A DNA stretch of 64,000 nucleotides, taken from Belliella baltica DSM 15883 (lineage in GTDB: Bacteria > Bacteroidota > Bacteroidia > Cytophagales > Cyclobacteriaceae). The stretch covers positions 1,736,001-1,800,000 of the forward strand of contig NC_018010.1 of the NCBI RefSeq assembly GCF_000265405.1, given 5' to 3'. The notes beneath the pieces are model-generated. The model was not told where the DNA came from. It made no database searches and worked only from the letters and a program-made list of their open reading frames with translations. This document shows positions 35,479-44,433 of the stretch, in pieces. The position numbers and the translations under genes are program-made. Numbering within the stretch: position 1 is the stretch's first letter; each line of letters opens with the position of its first letter.

Positions 35479-36762
35479 GGCTCTATATGATTTGTAGTGG
35501 GTAACTGAAACAAAAGTTAAGAAAGTCTTAAATTTGTTTGATGAACAGCAACCAGATTTTTGAGATGGCGCTTTGCTTGGAGAAGCCTTGGCAGATAAAA
35601 GAAATAGTAATGACTAAACCTGATGGAGTAAATCAAGGTCAGATAGATATTCATATTGATTTTGAAAGGGGACACAAATTCCATGGAGGTAAGACCCACG
35701 ATACTGTTGAAAGAACATGGCAACATCTCAATTTTTTTCAGCATAAATGTTTTTTGCATGCAAGGGTTCCAAGAATACAAACAGCGGATGGCAAAACTGA
35801 GACCGTTAAGGTTCCATGGGCGCGTCCTGGCAGTGGTTTTACGCTAATGTTTGAGGCTTACAGTATGCTGCTCATTGAGTCTGAAATGCCTGTAACCAAA
35901 GCAGCTGACATTATGGATGTATACCCCCAACGCATATGGAACGTGTTTTCATATTGGATCAACAAGGCCCATAAGTCTGCAGATCATTCAGGAATTGAGA
36001 TATTAGGAATAGACGAAACATCCTCCAAGAAAGGCCATTCTTACGTTACTGTAGCTGTTGATATGGACGAACGGAAAGTAGTCTATGCAGTGCCTGGAAA
36101 AGGTGCGGATACAATTGACAAAGTTGCTAAACATCTTGAAAATAAGGGCTGTAAAAGAGAACAGATAAGACAAACCTGTATAGACATGTCACCTGCATTC
36201 GTATCAGGAATTCTACATAACTTCAAGGATGCTTCGATTACTTTTGATAAATTCCACATTGTCAAATTCATCAATGAGGCTATGGATAAAGTTCGAAAAC
36301 TTGAGCGAAAGGAGTTTGCTATGTTGAAGGGATATAAATATACATTCCTGAAAAATAACCGAAACCTAAGTGAAAGTGCCAAAGAAGATAAATACAATAT
36401 TCTGATGCTGATGCCAAACTTGGCAAATGCTTACAGATTAAAGGAGCTATTCAATGAATTCTGGACTTTTAAGGATAAAGAACAGGCAACAGCTTATCTA
36501 GCATATTGGTGTGACCTTGTAAAAGAATCCGGAATCTTTCCTTTTATTGATGCTGTAAAGACAATTCAAGCACATTGGTTCGGGATCATAACCTATACAG
36601 AAACCAATTTGACAAACGGCATACTCGAGGGTATTAATTCAAAAATCCAATTGGCAAAAAAAAGAGCAAGAGGTTATAGGAATATCTCCAACTTTATCAA
36701 CATGATTTACTTCATCTCTGGAAAACTCAAATTCGACTACCCACTATATTCCACCTAGAGCC
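35479..36762 (+). mobile_element. ISL3-family insertion sequence
   Basis: A 1284-bp element with imperfect 25-bp terminal inverted repeats (19 of 25 match). The left end begins GGCTCTATATGATTTG and the right end, read inward, begins GGCTCTAGGTGGAATA; both continue to TAGTGGGTA. It encodes one intact transposase. The 8-bp flanks TTTATTTA and TTAAATTT are not an exact target duplication, which suggests a deletion at the insertion site. Confidence 0.88.
35538..36758 (+). CDS. ISL3-family transposase
   Basis: 406 residues. An N-terminal zinc-ribbon-like part with degenerate residues is followed by a helix-turn-helix (VTKAADIMDVYPQRIWNVFS, about 115-134). The DDE core is intact: GIDETSSKKGHSYVTV, CIDMSPAFVSGI, and TNGILEGINSKIQLAKKRARGYRN, which carries the final Glu. 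This order is characteristic of ISL3 transposases. The stop codon lies within the right inverted repeat. It appears functional. Confidence 0.92.
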   Translation: MMNSNQIFEMALCLEKPWQIKEIVMTKPDGVNQGQIDIHIDFERGHKFHGGKTHDTVERTWQHLNFFQHKCFLHARVPRIQTADGKTETVKVPWARPGSGFTLMFEAYSMLLIESEMPVTKAADIMDVYPQRIWNVFSYWINKAHKSADHSGIEILGIDETSSKKGHSYVTVAVDMDERKVVYAVPGKGADTIDKVAKHLENKGCKREQIRQTCIDMSPAFVSGILHNFKDASITFDKFHIVKFINEAMDKVRKLERKEFAMLKGYKYTFLKNNRNLSESAKEDKYNILMLMPNLANAYRLKELFNEFWTFKDKEQATAYLAYWCDLVKESGIFPFIDAVKTIQAHWFGIITYTETNLTNGILEGINSKIQLAKKRARGYRNISNFINMIYFISGKLKFDYPLYST

Positions 36763-36764
36763 TT

Positions 36765-36980
36765 AAATTTACAATTCTTACATTATTCGTTAGTTTTAGT
36801 TTAACTGCACAAACAACAAATCCACCTGAGGAAGAAGAAGAATCAGAAGAACCAGGTTGTGCTGCTATTGTTAGATGCTCTGAATCTAGTGAGGTTTCGT
36901 GTACAGGTGAAGTAGTATGTTCAGCTAATGCCATTGAAAGATGGGTTAAATGTGATAACTCACTTAGGAAATATTGTTGA
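36765..36980 (+). pseudogene. Cysteine-rich secreted peptide gene lacking its start
   Basis: Directly after the ISL3 right end the frame reads KFTILTLFVSFSLTAQ, the body of a signal peptide with a TAQ cleavage site. A mature part of about 55 residues follows, with a poly-Glu stretch and six cysteines in C-x5-C and similar spacings (CAAIVRC, CTGEVVC). No start codon remains between the transposase TAG and this sequence, although both share the same frame. The peptide belongs with those at 4772 and 51667. It lies 11 nt upstream of the propeller lipoprotein. Probably not translated unless the stop is read through. Confidence 0.75.
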
Positions 36981-36991
36981 TAATTAATTCA

Positions 36992-38038
36992 ATGAAGTTA
37001 AGTAGTTTAAAGTTCAGGGACACCAATTTGATTATGTCTCTTTTTTTATTTATCTGTTGCACGTCAGAACAGAAGGAACTGGATTTGTCTTTAAAATTAG
37101 AGGCTTCTTATTTTGGTGAAGGTGCAAAAGAAGAGTTCCCGATGCGTCCACCAATTGGAATGTCATATCTTGATGGTAATCTTATGTTTGCAGAATCAGG
37201 AGATTTAGCAAGACTTCTAATTGTCAAGGATAATTTTAAAGTTGTAGAAAAGATAAGTCAAGCAGGGGAAGGGCCAGATGATTTGGTGTTTATAGAAAAG
37301 CCAACTCTATATAATAAAAAGTACTTTTCAATCCCAAGCCTTGAGAAATATAAAATCTTTGATTCGCAGGGAAATTTTTTCAAAGAAACCTTAACAAAGC
37401 AGGTTTCAATGGAATTTCATTCAGCATGGTTGGGAGATTCTACCATTGTTTATACTGCTGTTGAAGGGGATGCCCCAATTAATCGATTTAATATTAATAC
37501 GGGAGAATTAGATTTTTTTGGTAGTTGGTCTAAAATAAAAGGATCAAAGACAAAAGTAAGAGGAATGAGCACTGGGGATGTATTTGTTTCTAATTCTGGT
37601 AATCATTTTGTTTTAATAAGACATTCTGATCCGATTGTAGATCTTTTAGATGGCGAATTCAACTTAGTAGCACAATTGGATTTAAGTGAGTATGTTGATC
37701 ATATAAAGGAAACCCTTTCCTTTTATGAAACCAAAATTAATAAAGGTGACCCTTCTGAAGATTATTACTATTTAATTGGAGACGCTTATCAAGATGGTAA
37801 TTTAATCTTCTTATCAATCTTTGAAAATTATGAAGTACAGGAAAGTAAAAAACCACTTTTGAGGCAAAATAAAATTATCGAAATAGAAATTCTTGAAAGT
37901 AAAAAAACATTGAAGTTTAATGCACATTTTGATCTTTCTGATGGAGGCGATTACTATAATTGCATCACAGGAGATAGAAATACTCTTTTTGCTTTTAATG
38001 TACGGACATATGGAATAGACGTGTTTAATTTGCCATAA
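36992..38038 (+). CDS. 6-bladed beta-propeller lipoprotein
   Basis: 348 residues from ATG 36992. It has a lipoprotein signal with Cys22/Cys23 at the lipobox. The SQAGEGPDDLVFI segment (about 85-97) is the G-x-G-P-x-x-x signature of Bacteroidota 6-bladed propeller lipoproteins, followed by blade-like repeats. It lies downstream of the broken peptide gene; its original promoter is now separated by the ISL3 element, so expression may depend on the IS. A 7-bp hairpin (37016-37041) with a T run lies in its first codons. An alternative start at 37034 would fall after it but gives a poor signal sequence. The function is unknown. Confidence 0.78.
   Translation: MKLSSLKFRDTNLIMSLFLFICCTSEQKELDLSLKLEASYFGEGAKEEFPMRPPIGMSYLDGNLMFAESGDLARLLIVKDNFKVVEKISQAGEGPDDLVFIEKPTLYNKKYFSIPSLEKYKIFDSQGNFFKETLTKQVSMEFHSAWLGDSTIVYTAVEGDAPINRFNINTGELDFFGSWSKIKGSKTKVRGMSTGDVFVSNSGNHFVLIRHSDPIVDLLDGEFNLVAQLDLSEYVDHIKETLSFYETKINKGDPSEDYYYLIGDAYQDGNLIFLSIFENYEVQESKKPLLRQNKIIEIEILESKKTLKFNAHFDLSDGGDYYNCITGDRNTLFAFNVRTYGIDVFNLP
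37016..37047 (+). terminator. Weak hairpin with T run at the lipoprotein start
   Basis: AGGGACA pairs with TGTCTCT (one G-T pair), followed by seven T residues. It is similar in position to the peptide/lipoprotein hairpins at 5002 and 51866, but here it lies inside the first codons of the predicted gene. Confidence 0.4.
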
Positions 38039-38039
38039 A

Positions 38040-38624
38040 TTAATTCAACTCACTTAGATTCGAGACCCCACCAGATACAATAAACTTCATGATGTCTGAA
38101 CTTTTGACATTGTTGAGAATTCGTACATTATGTCTTGGTACAAGGTAAAGGTTACCAGAGAAGTTATAGCTATGGGGAAAGTAGATGGCTACAAGGTTTT
38201 CTTCTTCCAAAATACTCAAATCATCTTGTGTAATAAATCCCAATCTTGACATGCCTTCTGAGAGCTTGACGATTACAGGGATGTTGAATTTTTTCTTATC
38301 ACCTACAAAAGCTGACATCAAATCTTTGATACTTGTATAGACGATATTGATCAGGGGGATTTTAAAAATCCATTTTTCAAAGATCTCAAAGAGGGGCTTT
38401 GTTATAAACAAGCCTGCCAGATATCCTACAAAAGTAATGAAGCCCAACATGATCAAAATCCCCAAACCAGGTACAGAAATTGGAATAATGCCATCAAGGA
38501 AATTGATCGTCAATATGATAATATAGATCGTAAGGGCTAGTGGGATGACAAATAGAATGCCTCTGAAGAAGTAAGTAATGAATCTTTTGTATGTAAATGA
38601 CATATTGAAAATATTAGAACTCAA
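38040..38624 (-). CDS. DUF502 family membrane protein
   Basis: 194 residues with two membrane helices near the N-terminus (FFRGILFVIPLALTIYIII and LGILIMLGFITFVGYLAGLFI). A conserved cytoplasmic or periplasmic domain follows, carrying IPLINIVYTSIKDL and the GN-x-Y-L-V-P motif near 150. These are DUF502 hallmarks; the function is unknown. A start 21 nt downstream (38603, MSFTYKRF) is equally plausible. It is separated from nqrE by a terminator and converges on the propeller gene at 38038 with 1 nt between. Confidence 0.85.
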   Translation of the reverse strand: MSSNIFNMSFTYKRFITYFFRGILFVIPLALTIYIIILTINFLDGIIPISVPGLGILIMLGFITFVGYLAGLFITKPLFEIFEKWIFKIPLINIVYTSIKDLMSAFVGDKKKFNIPVIVKLSEGMSRLGFITQDDLSILEEENLVAIYFPHSYNFSGNLYLVPRHNVRILNNVKSSDIMKFIVSGGVSNLSELN

Positions 38625-38630
38625 AACTAC

Positions 38631-38665
38631 AAAAAAAAAGCCTCAGATTTCTCCGAGGCTTTTTT
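38631..38665 (-). terminator. Terminator after nqrE
   Basis: GCCTC / GAGGC stem extended by an A run pairing with a T run (AAAAAAGCCTC ... GAGGCTTTTTT), usable in both directions. It closes the nqr operon after nqrE. Confidence 0.85.
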
Positions 38666-38686
38666 AAAAGAACCTTATTAGGTTGA

Positions 38687-39298
38687 TTATAAATCAATAC
38701 CCATAAATGACATAAATGCTATTCCCATCAATCCAGTAATGAGCATCGTGATGCCAAGACCTTTTAGACCATTAGGAACATTTGAGTATTTTAATTTTTC
38801 TCTGATGGCTGCCAAAGCAATGATTGCCAAGAAGAACCCTGTACCTGAACCGAAACCATATACTGCTGATTCTGCCAAGGTATAATCTCTTTGTGCCATG
38901 AATAGTGAACCACCAAGAATCGCACAGTTTACTGCGATCAAAGGAAGGAAGATACCCAAAGCGCCATATAGTGCAGGTGCAAATTTCTCTACTACCATCT
39001 CTACCAATTGTACCATGGCAGCAATGATGGCAATGAACATGATAAACCTCAAGAAAGACAGATCAATTGTGGCAAAAGTTGCTCCTGCCCATGATAAAGC
39101 TCCTTCTTTCAATACATATTCATTCAAAAGCCAGTTCACAGGAATTGTTACTGTCAATACGAAGATAACAGCTGCACCAAGACCTAAAGCTGTACTTACC
39201 TTTTTGGAAACTGCCAAGAATGAACACATTCCCAAGAAGTAGGCAAATACCATGTTGTCAATAAATATTGATCGTATAGCTAAATTAAATAATTCCAT
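38687..39298 (-). CDS. nqrE: Na+-translocating NADH:quinone reductase subunit E
   Basis: 203 residues, six membrane helices, the RnfA/NqrE fold. [19 protein letters not shown] (about 15-33) holds the conserved cysteine that with NqrD forms an intramembrane iron site, and [17 protein letters not shown] is near 118-134. It is part of the Na+ pump that oxidises NADH and reduces quinone. It is the last nqr gene here and is followed by a terminator instead of nqrF. Confidence 0.95.
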   Translation of the reverse strand: MELFNLAIRSIFIDNMVFAYFLGMCSFLAVSKKVSTALGLGAAVIFVLTVTIPVNWLLNEYVLKEGALSWAGATFATIDLSFLRFIMFIAIIAAMVQLVEMVVEKFAPALYGALGIFLPLIAVNCAILGGSLFMAQRDYTLAESAVYGFGSGTGFFLAIIALAAIREKLKYSNVPNGLKGLGITMLITGLMGIAFMSFMGIDL

Positions 39299-39311
39299 GT
39301 CTCTTTATTTA

Positions 39312-39992
39312 TTAATGTTCAACATATCCTGTTTTGGTACGCTGTACCCAAATGATCAATCCTAAGATGATAAATGCACCTACAGGAGATACCATCAAGC
39401 CATTGGTTGCTAAGCTGAATTCACCACCGAATAGACCGCTGATACCATCATATACTTGAACACCAAATACTGAACCTGAGCCCAATAACTCTCTGAAGAA
39501 AGCTACTGCCAAGATAATCCAAGAATATCCTAAAGCATTTCCAAATCCATCAAGGATTGCATCATAAGGCTTATTTCCCAAAGCAAAAGCTTCCAAACGA
39601 CCCATTACAATACAGTTGGTGATAATCAGACCCACGAATACGGAAAGTTCTTTGTACATATCATAAGCAAATGCTTTCAAGACTTCATTTACCAATGTAA
39701 CCAAAGTAGCAACTACTGCTAACTGAACAATAATCCTAACTCTAGATGGAATCGTTTTTCTCAATATTGAAATAGTCAAGTTAGACATTACAATTACAAA
39801 GATTACTGAGATTGCCATTACTAGAGTTGGCTGCATCTGAGTGGTCACCGCTAAAGCTGAACAAATACCCAATACCTGAATGGTGATAGGGTTGTCATCT
39901 ACGAGAGGGTCAGATACTAATTTTCTTCTTCTTTTAGAAAGAAGTGCCTCTGCTGGCTTTTTTACTTCTACTTGTGCTGTTTCTGTACTCAT
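39312..39992 (-). CDS. nqrD: Na+-translocating NADH:quinone reductase subunit D
   Basis: 226 residues with a soluble N-terminal tail (about 1-30), then six membrane helices. LGICSALAVTTQMQPTLVMA and ITNCIVMGRLEAFA are conserved around the metal-binding cysteines. It pairs with NqrE as inverted homologous halves of the membrane core. Located 13 nt upstream of nqrE in the operon. Confidence 0.95.
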   Translation of the reverse strand: MSTETAQVEVKKPAEALLSKRRRKLVSDPLVDDNPITIQVLGICSALAVTTQMQPTLVMAISVIFVIVMSNLTISILRKTIPSRVRIIVQLAVVATLVTLVNEVLKAFAYDMYKELSVFVGLIITNCIVMGRLEAFALGNKPYDAILDGFGNALGYSWIILAVAFFRELLGSGSVFGVQVYDGISGLFGGEFSLATNGLMVSPVGAFIILGLIIWVQRTKTGYVEH

Positions 39993-40017
39993 TATATAAA
40001 GATTGAAACGTTCAAAA

Positions 40018-40794
40018 TCAATTTAATATCGCTACTTCGGTGTTAGTTCCAGACTTTCTTTTTTCTAGATAGGGTTTGTAGTGACCAATGTAGTTTTTCA
40101 ACATATCATTAACCCCATTTGCAGTAATGGTTGCTCCTGATAAGCCATCCACCTTATGCACCTCTCCATCATAGTCTTTTCCTTCACCTTTTTGCATGAT
40201 TACAGCTTGTAATTCGCCATTTTCATCAAAAACTTTTTTGCCTTGATATCTCGCTTGTACGCCGTTTTCAGTGATTCTTGCTCCAAGACCAGGAGTCTCA
40301 CCTTTGTGTGAGAAAGTAACACCTTCAATGGTATTCAAGTCAGTCTGAAGAGCGACATAGCCCCAGATTTCGTCCCAAAGACCTGCACCATAAACTGGAA
40401 GAATGTAAGACTCCACAGATTCTTCGTTGCCTTCTTCATGATAAATGAAAATTGGGTAAAGTCTGTCAGCTGGCGCTTTTTTGTAATTTTTACCTACATT
40501 AACCGTCTCTGCTACTACAGGATTGCCTTCTGAATCTTGCTCTACTTCATTGCCTTCAATGTCCACTACTTTAGAAGCGATTCTTGATTCATAATAAGTG
40601 AGAACTTCTTCAGGTTTCAAAGCTTTCAATTCTTCTGGAGCCATAACAGCACCCAAGATTTGCTCTTTGTTGTCCAAATCTTCGGCTTTCTTCTGAATTG
40701 GTCCTAAAACTTGAGAAGTACCTGAAAGTAATAACCCTAAAACTACTGTAAGGATTATTGAGAAAGTGATGATATAACCGTTAGACTGTTGCAC
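40018..40794 (-). CDS. nqrC: Na+-translocating NADH:quinone reductase subunit C
   Basis: 258 residues with one N-terminal membrane helix and a periplasmic FMN-binding domain. The covalent FMN site is Thr222 in DGLSGATIT. GETPGLGARI (about 160-170) is also conserved. It starts within the 3' end of nqrB (14-nt overlap). It passes electrons from the iron site to FMN in NqrB. Confidence 0.95.
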   Translation of the reverse strand: MQQSNGYIITFSIILTVVLGLLLSGTSQVLGPIQKKAEDLDNKEQILGAVMAPEELKALKPEEVLTYYESRIASKVVDIEGNEVEQDSEGNPVVAETVNVGKNYKKAPADRLYPIFIYHEEGNEESVESYILPVYGAGLWDEIWGYVALQTDLNTIEGVTFSHKGETPGLGARITENGVQARYQGKKVFDENGELQAVIMQKGEGKDYDGEVHKVDGLSGATITANGVNDMLKNYIGHYKPYLEKRKSGTNTEVAILN

Positions 40795-41995
40795 GTTGTA
40801 ACCTCCTTTTCTTGTTTGCTTTTACTACATAATAATCGATCAAAGGTGCAAAGACGTTCAAGAAAAGAACGGCAAGCATAATACCTTCAGGATAAGCTGG
40901 GTTTGTTACTCTAATGATGACAGTCAATGCTCCTATCAAAAGACCATAAATCCACTTTCCAGTTTCTGTTTGAGCGGCTGATACAGGGTCAGTTGCCATG
41001 AATACAATCCCGAAAGCCAATCCTCCCATCACCCAATGATATTCAGGACCCATCGCCATGTATTCATTTACTGCTACTAGGTTCATAATGAAGCCCATTA
41101 CATATGCGCCAGCAAAACCACTTACTATGATTTTCCAACTTGCTACTCCTGTACCGATTAGGATTGCTGCACCAACAAGTGCCATTAGCGTAGATGTTTC
41201 ACCAATCGAACCTGGAATCCAACCCATAAATAAGTTTGCGAATTCATAAATTCCGGAACCTAAAGCACTGTTGTGTGAGGAGAGCGCTGTATTCACTGCT
41301 TCACCTTCTACTCCAGCATTGTATGCTACTGCAAGGGCCGTCGCTCCTGAAAATCCATCTACCGCAGCTTTATCTCCTAAATATGTCCATACTTGGTCAC
41401 CCGAAATCTGAGCAGGATAAGCGAAGTATAAAAATGCTCTAGCAGTCATGGCTACGTTCAAGATATTCATCCCTGTTCCACCAAAAACTTCTTTTGCAAT
41501 CACTACTGCGAAGATTGTCGCTAAAGCAACTTGCCATAATGGCATAGTCGCAGGAACAACCAAAGGAATCAACATCCCTGTCACCAAAAAGCCTTCGTTG
41601 ATTGGGTGCTTTCTGATTACTGCAAAAGCTGCTTCAACCAATCCACCTGCAGCATAAGCCACGATGACAATTGGTAATACTAGGGTTAAACCTAAAATCG
41701 CTTTATCTGCAAAATTATCCCAAAGTCCAGCTGTTTGACCTGTAGCCAAAAAATGCTGATGACCTGTATTATAAATACCAAACAATAAACATGGAATCAT
41801 GGCAATCACTACTGTGATCATCATTCTTTTCAAATCTATTGCATCTTTTACTTGAGCTCCTTTAATGCCATTTGTATGCTTTGGTGAAAACAAAAATGTC
41901 TCACCTGCTTCAAATGCATAATAAAGATTCTCTAATTTTCCTCCCTTTTGAAAAAGGGGCTTCTGCTTGTCCAACAGATCTCTTAGAAACTTCAT
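40781..41995 (-). CDS. nqrB: Na+-translocating NADH:quinone reductase subunit B
   Basis: 404 residues with about ten membrane helices. It carries covalent FMN (Thr219 in DGFSGATALA) and the Na+ path. A conserved start (FLRDLLDKQKPLFQKGGKL) precedes the first helix, and PVSAAQTETGKWIYGLLIGAL is near 337-357. Located 5 nt downstream of nqrA. Length is normal for the family. Confidence 0.95.
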   Translation of the reverse strand: MKFLRDLLDKQKPLFQKGGKLENLYYAFEAGETFLFSPKHTNGIKGAQVKDAIDLKRMMITVVIAMIPCLLFGIYNTGHQHFLATGQTAGLWDNFADKAILGLTLVLPIVIVAYAAGGLVEAAFAVIRKHPINEGFLVTGMLIPLVVPATMPLWQVALATIFAVVIAKEVFGGTGMNILNVAMTARAFLYFAYPAQISGDQVWTYLGDKAAVDGFSGATALAVAYNAGVEGEAVNTALSSHNSALGSGIYEFANLFMGWIPGSIGETSTLMALVGAAILIGTGVASWKIIVSGFAGAYVMGFIMNLVAVNEYMAMGPEYHWVMGGLAFGIVFMATDPVSAAQTETGKWIYGLLIGALTVIIRVTNPAYPEGIMLAVLFLNVFAPLIDYYVVKANKKRRLQRATV

Positions 41996-42000
41996 ATTGA

Positions 42001-43386
42001 TTAACTGTATTGAATTAAGTCTATACCTTTTCTAACTATTTCCTGTACTGGGTGTTTGGAAACATCTACAAATTCACATAATGCAAGATCCTCTTCTACT
42101 ATTTCGTAGATTCCAAGTTCTTCCATCTCGTCAAAATCTTCAGCCATGATAGCTTTCAATAAATATACAGGAAGGATATCCATCGGAGTTACGCTTTCAA
42201 AAACGCCTGTCTGCACGAATGCTCTTTCTTCACCTCTTACGTTGGTGTCCAAAACAAACTCCTTGCTTGGCTTCAAGAATGAAAGTAATCCTAAAGCTCT
42301 GTGAAAGCTCAATTTATCTGCTGTTGGCTTCATCCAGCCTAAGAATTCATGATATTCACCTTCTGGAAGTAAAGTGATTTGGTTACTATAGTAACCTAAA
42401 TATCCATCTTTATTAATTTTTTCACCTGTCAAAACATTTCCTGAAACTACCCTTGTTTCTGGTGCTATTTCAGATTTTTCATCTTCTTGGATATTGCCAT
42501 TTACCATGGTGTCTACACAAGCCCCAATGAAGGTTTTAGTGTATGCAGCATTTTTCGCTCTTGAGCCAGTGATGGCAATTACTTTTGAGGCATCATATTT
42601 TCCTTCAAGGAATAATTTGCCTATTTGAGTCACACCGAAGGGTGTGATTGTCCAAGCAATTTCCCCTTTGTTGACTGGATCAATATGATGTATTTGAACA
42701 CCAACATTTCCAGCAGGGTGTGGGCCAGAAAATTTATTGATTTGTGTGTTTTGAACATTGGCAAATACGGCAGGTACTTCCGCATCAGCGTTCAAATTCA
42801 AGTGAATAAGACCATCCGTTAGTTTTTTCAAAACATCTATTCCAGCTTGAAAATATTTCTCCTCTCCCTTTAGCGTCACTGCATAATCTGGAGCTAAAGG
42901 ATGCGAATCAAAGCCTGAAATGAATATAGCTTTTGGGCTATCAGCAGGATTAGCCACAATCCCAAAAGGTCTTTGAATGATTTGAGGCCAAACCCCACCT
43001 TTGGTAAGATTGGCGATAGCATCTTCCCTAGACAGGTTTTTTATGGAGGATTCTGAGAATTTCTCGAAACTTTCATAGCTGATTTCTGAATCTGCCAAGA
43101 TTTTGATTTCTAATAACTTTCTCTTTTCACCTCTTTTGATCTCAACGATTTCACCAGAAACTGGTGCGACATACTGAACTTGCTCCAGTGCTTTGTCGAA
43201 TAAAATCGGAGTTCCAGCCTTTACTGTGTCACCTTCGTTTACAGTAACTTTTGGTCTTTGTAAACCAATAAAGTCCGTAGGTTTGATTGCAAAGGTCTTT
43301 GCTGGCTGGAATTCTACAAGCTTCTTATCAGCTTTTCCAACGAGCTTAATGTCGAATCCCTTCTTAAGCTTAACTAGTTTTGACAT
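42001..43386 (-). CDS. nqrA: Na+-translocating NADH:quinone reductase subunit A
   Basis: 461 residues from ATG 43386. The longer frame to 43425 would begin inside the promoter box at 43423, so it is not used. The protein is soluble and cytoplasmic, part of the peripheral arm. Motifs are LKKGFDIKLVGKA (about 5-17), VNEGDTVKAGTPI (a barrel-sandwich-like turn, about 48-60), and HPAGNVGVQIHHIDPV (about 238-253). It is the first gene of the nqr operon. Confidence 0.95.
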   Translation of the reverse strand: MSKLVKLKKGFDIKLVGKADKKLVEFQPAKTFAIKPTDFIGLQRPKVTVNEGDTVKAGTPILFDKALEQVQYVAPVSGEIVEIKRGEKRKLLEIKILADSEISYESFEKFSESSIKNLSREDAIANLTKGGVWPQIIQRPFGIVANPADSPKAIFISGFDSHPLAPDYAVTLKGEEKYFQAGIDVLKKLTDGLIHLNLNADAEVPAVFANVQNTQINKFSGPHPAGNVGVQIHHIDPVNKGEIAWTITPFGVTQIGKLFLEGKYDASKVIAITGSRAKNAAYTKTFIGACVDTMVNGNIQEDEKSEIAPETRVVSGNVLTGEKINKDGYLGYYSNQITLLPEGEYHEFLGWMKPTADKLSFHRALGLLSFLKPSKEFVLDTNVRGEERAFVQTGVFESVTPMDILPVYLLKAIMAEDFDEMEELGIYEIVEEDLALCEFVDVSKHPVQEIVRKGIDLIQYS

Positions 43387-43422
43387 ATTATTTTGAACTG
43401 TATGGTCTTTTGAAAAACGCCT

Positions 43423-43430
43423 CAAATCTA
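43423..43430 (-). promoter_or_regulatory. nqr operon promoter, -7 box
   Basis: On the minus strand TAGATTTG matches TAnnTTTG, 36 nt upstream of nqrA. It lies inside the left arm of an inverted repeat (GCCTCAAAT at 43419-43427, ATTTGAGGC at 43501-43509) that spans the ispH-nqrA gap. Confidence 0.55.
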
Positions 43431-43517
43431 ATAAAATACATCAGTTATTAGAAGATAATTCTGTTATTATTTGTCAGCGAGTTGCTAACTTAACATACTT
43501 ATTTGAGGCCTTTTCAG

Positions 43518-44420
43518 TTAATTATTTTCTAAAGCAAGGTTATGTTCAAGCGAGGTAATATGTGATTTGATTTGCTCCATGAGCCACATTGGAGTTGATG
43601 TGGCACCACATATACCTATTTTATCTTCTGATCTAAACCAACTTGGGTCTATCTCAGATTCGTTTTCTACAAAATAACTTTTTTCGTTTTGGCTTTTACA
43701 TACTTGATAAAGCGCCTTCCCGTTTGAGCTTTTTTTACCAGAAACGAAGATGATGACGTCATTCTCTTTTGAGAAATTCAATAATTGAGGTTCTCTGTTT
43801 GATACTTGTCTACAAATGGAGTCATTGGCATTGAAATCAACTTCCGTTAAAGTCCCTTTGGTCTCTTTGATGCGATTCTCAATTCGCTCTTTCAATTCAT
43901 AAAATCCTTTGGTACTTTTTGTAGTCTGACTGAATAAAGTAACCGGTTTGTTGAAATCGATTTTATCCAAATCTTTTTCTTCCATCACGACTATGGCTTT
44001 CTCTAAAGTTTGTCCTGTAAGACCAATTACTTCCGCATGTCCTTTTTTACCATAGATGACGATCTGTCCTTTTTCCTTTTCCATTTTGTCAAAGGCAGTT
44101 TTTACTCTATGTTGAAGTTTCAATACTACAGGACATGAAGCGTCAATCAATTCGATGTTATTTTCTATAGCAGTTTTATAAGTTTCAGGTGGCTCGCCAT
44201 GTGCACGAATCAAAACCTTACAATTTGTCAATTCTTGAAGTTTTTCGCGATCGATCACTACCAGACCCTTTTCACTAAGTCTTTTGACCTCCATGTCGTT
44301 GTGGACGATATCACCCAAACAGAAAAGCTGATCGGATTCTTGCATTTCATCTTCGGCCATTTTGATGGCGAATTCTACACCAAAACAATAGCCTGAATTT
44401 TTATCGATGGTAACATTCAT
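43518..44420 (-). CDS. ispH: 4-hydroxy-3-methylbut-2-enyl diphosphate reductase
   Basis: 300 residues. The last step of the MEP isoprenoid pathway, a 4Fe-4S enzyme making IPP and DMAPP. Cluster cysteines are Cys12 (SGYCFGVEFA), the one in DASCPVV (near 94-100) and ADSICRQVSN-type text near 190-200 (NDSICRQVSNREP). GICGATSTPMWL is near 271. It follows cmk by 13 nt, so the two are cotranscribed. Confidence 0.95.
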   Translation of the reverse strand: MNVTIDKNSGYCFGVEFAIKMAEDEMQESDQLFCLGDIVHNDMEVKRLSEKGLVVIDREKLQELTNCKVLIRAHGEPPETYKTAIENNIELIDASCPVVLKLQHRVKTAFDKMEKEKGQIVIYGKKGHAEVIGLTGQTLEKAIVVMEEKDLDKIDFNKPVTLFSQTTKSTKGFYELKERIENRIKETKGTLTEVDFNANDSICRQVSNREPQLLNFSKENDVIIFVSGKKSSNGKALYQVCKSQNEKSYFVENESEIDPSWFRSEDKIGICGATSTPMWLMEQIKSHITSLEHNLALENN

Positions 44421-44433
44421 ATTACAGCTGTTT

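Noticed and set aside
35471..36770. Target-site duplication around the ISL3 element
   Set aside because: TTTATTTA and TTAAATTT match at only 5 of 8 positions in AT-rich DNA; not a duplication.
43387..43425. Longer nqrA start at 43425
   Set aside because: It would begin inside the TAGATTTG promoter box, and the extra residues are not NqrA-like.
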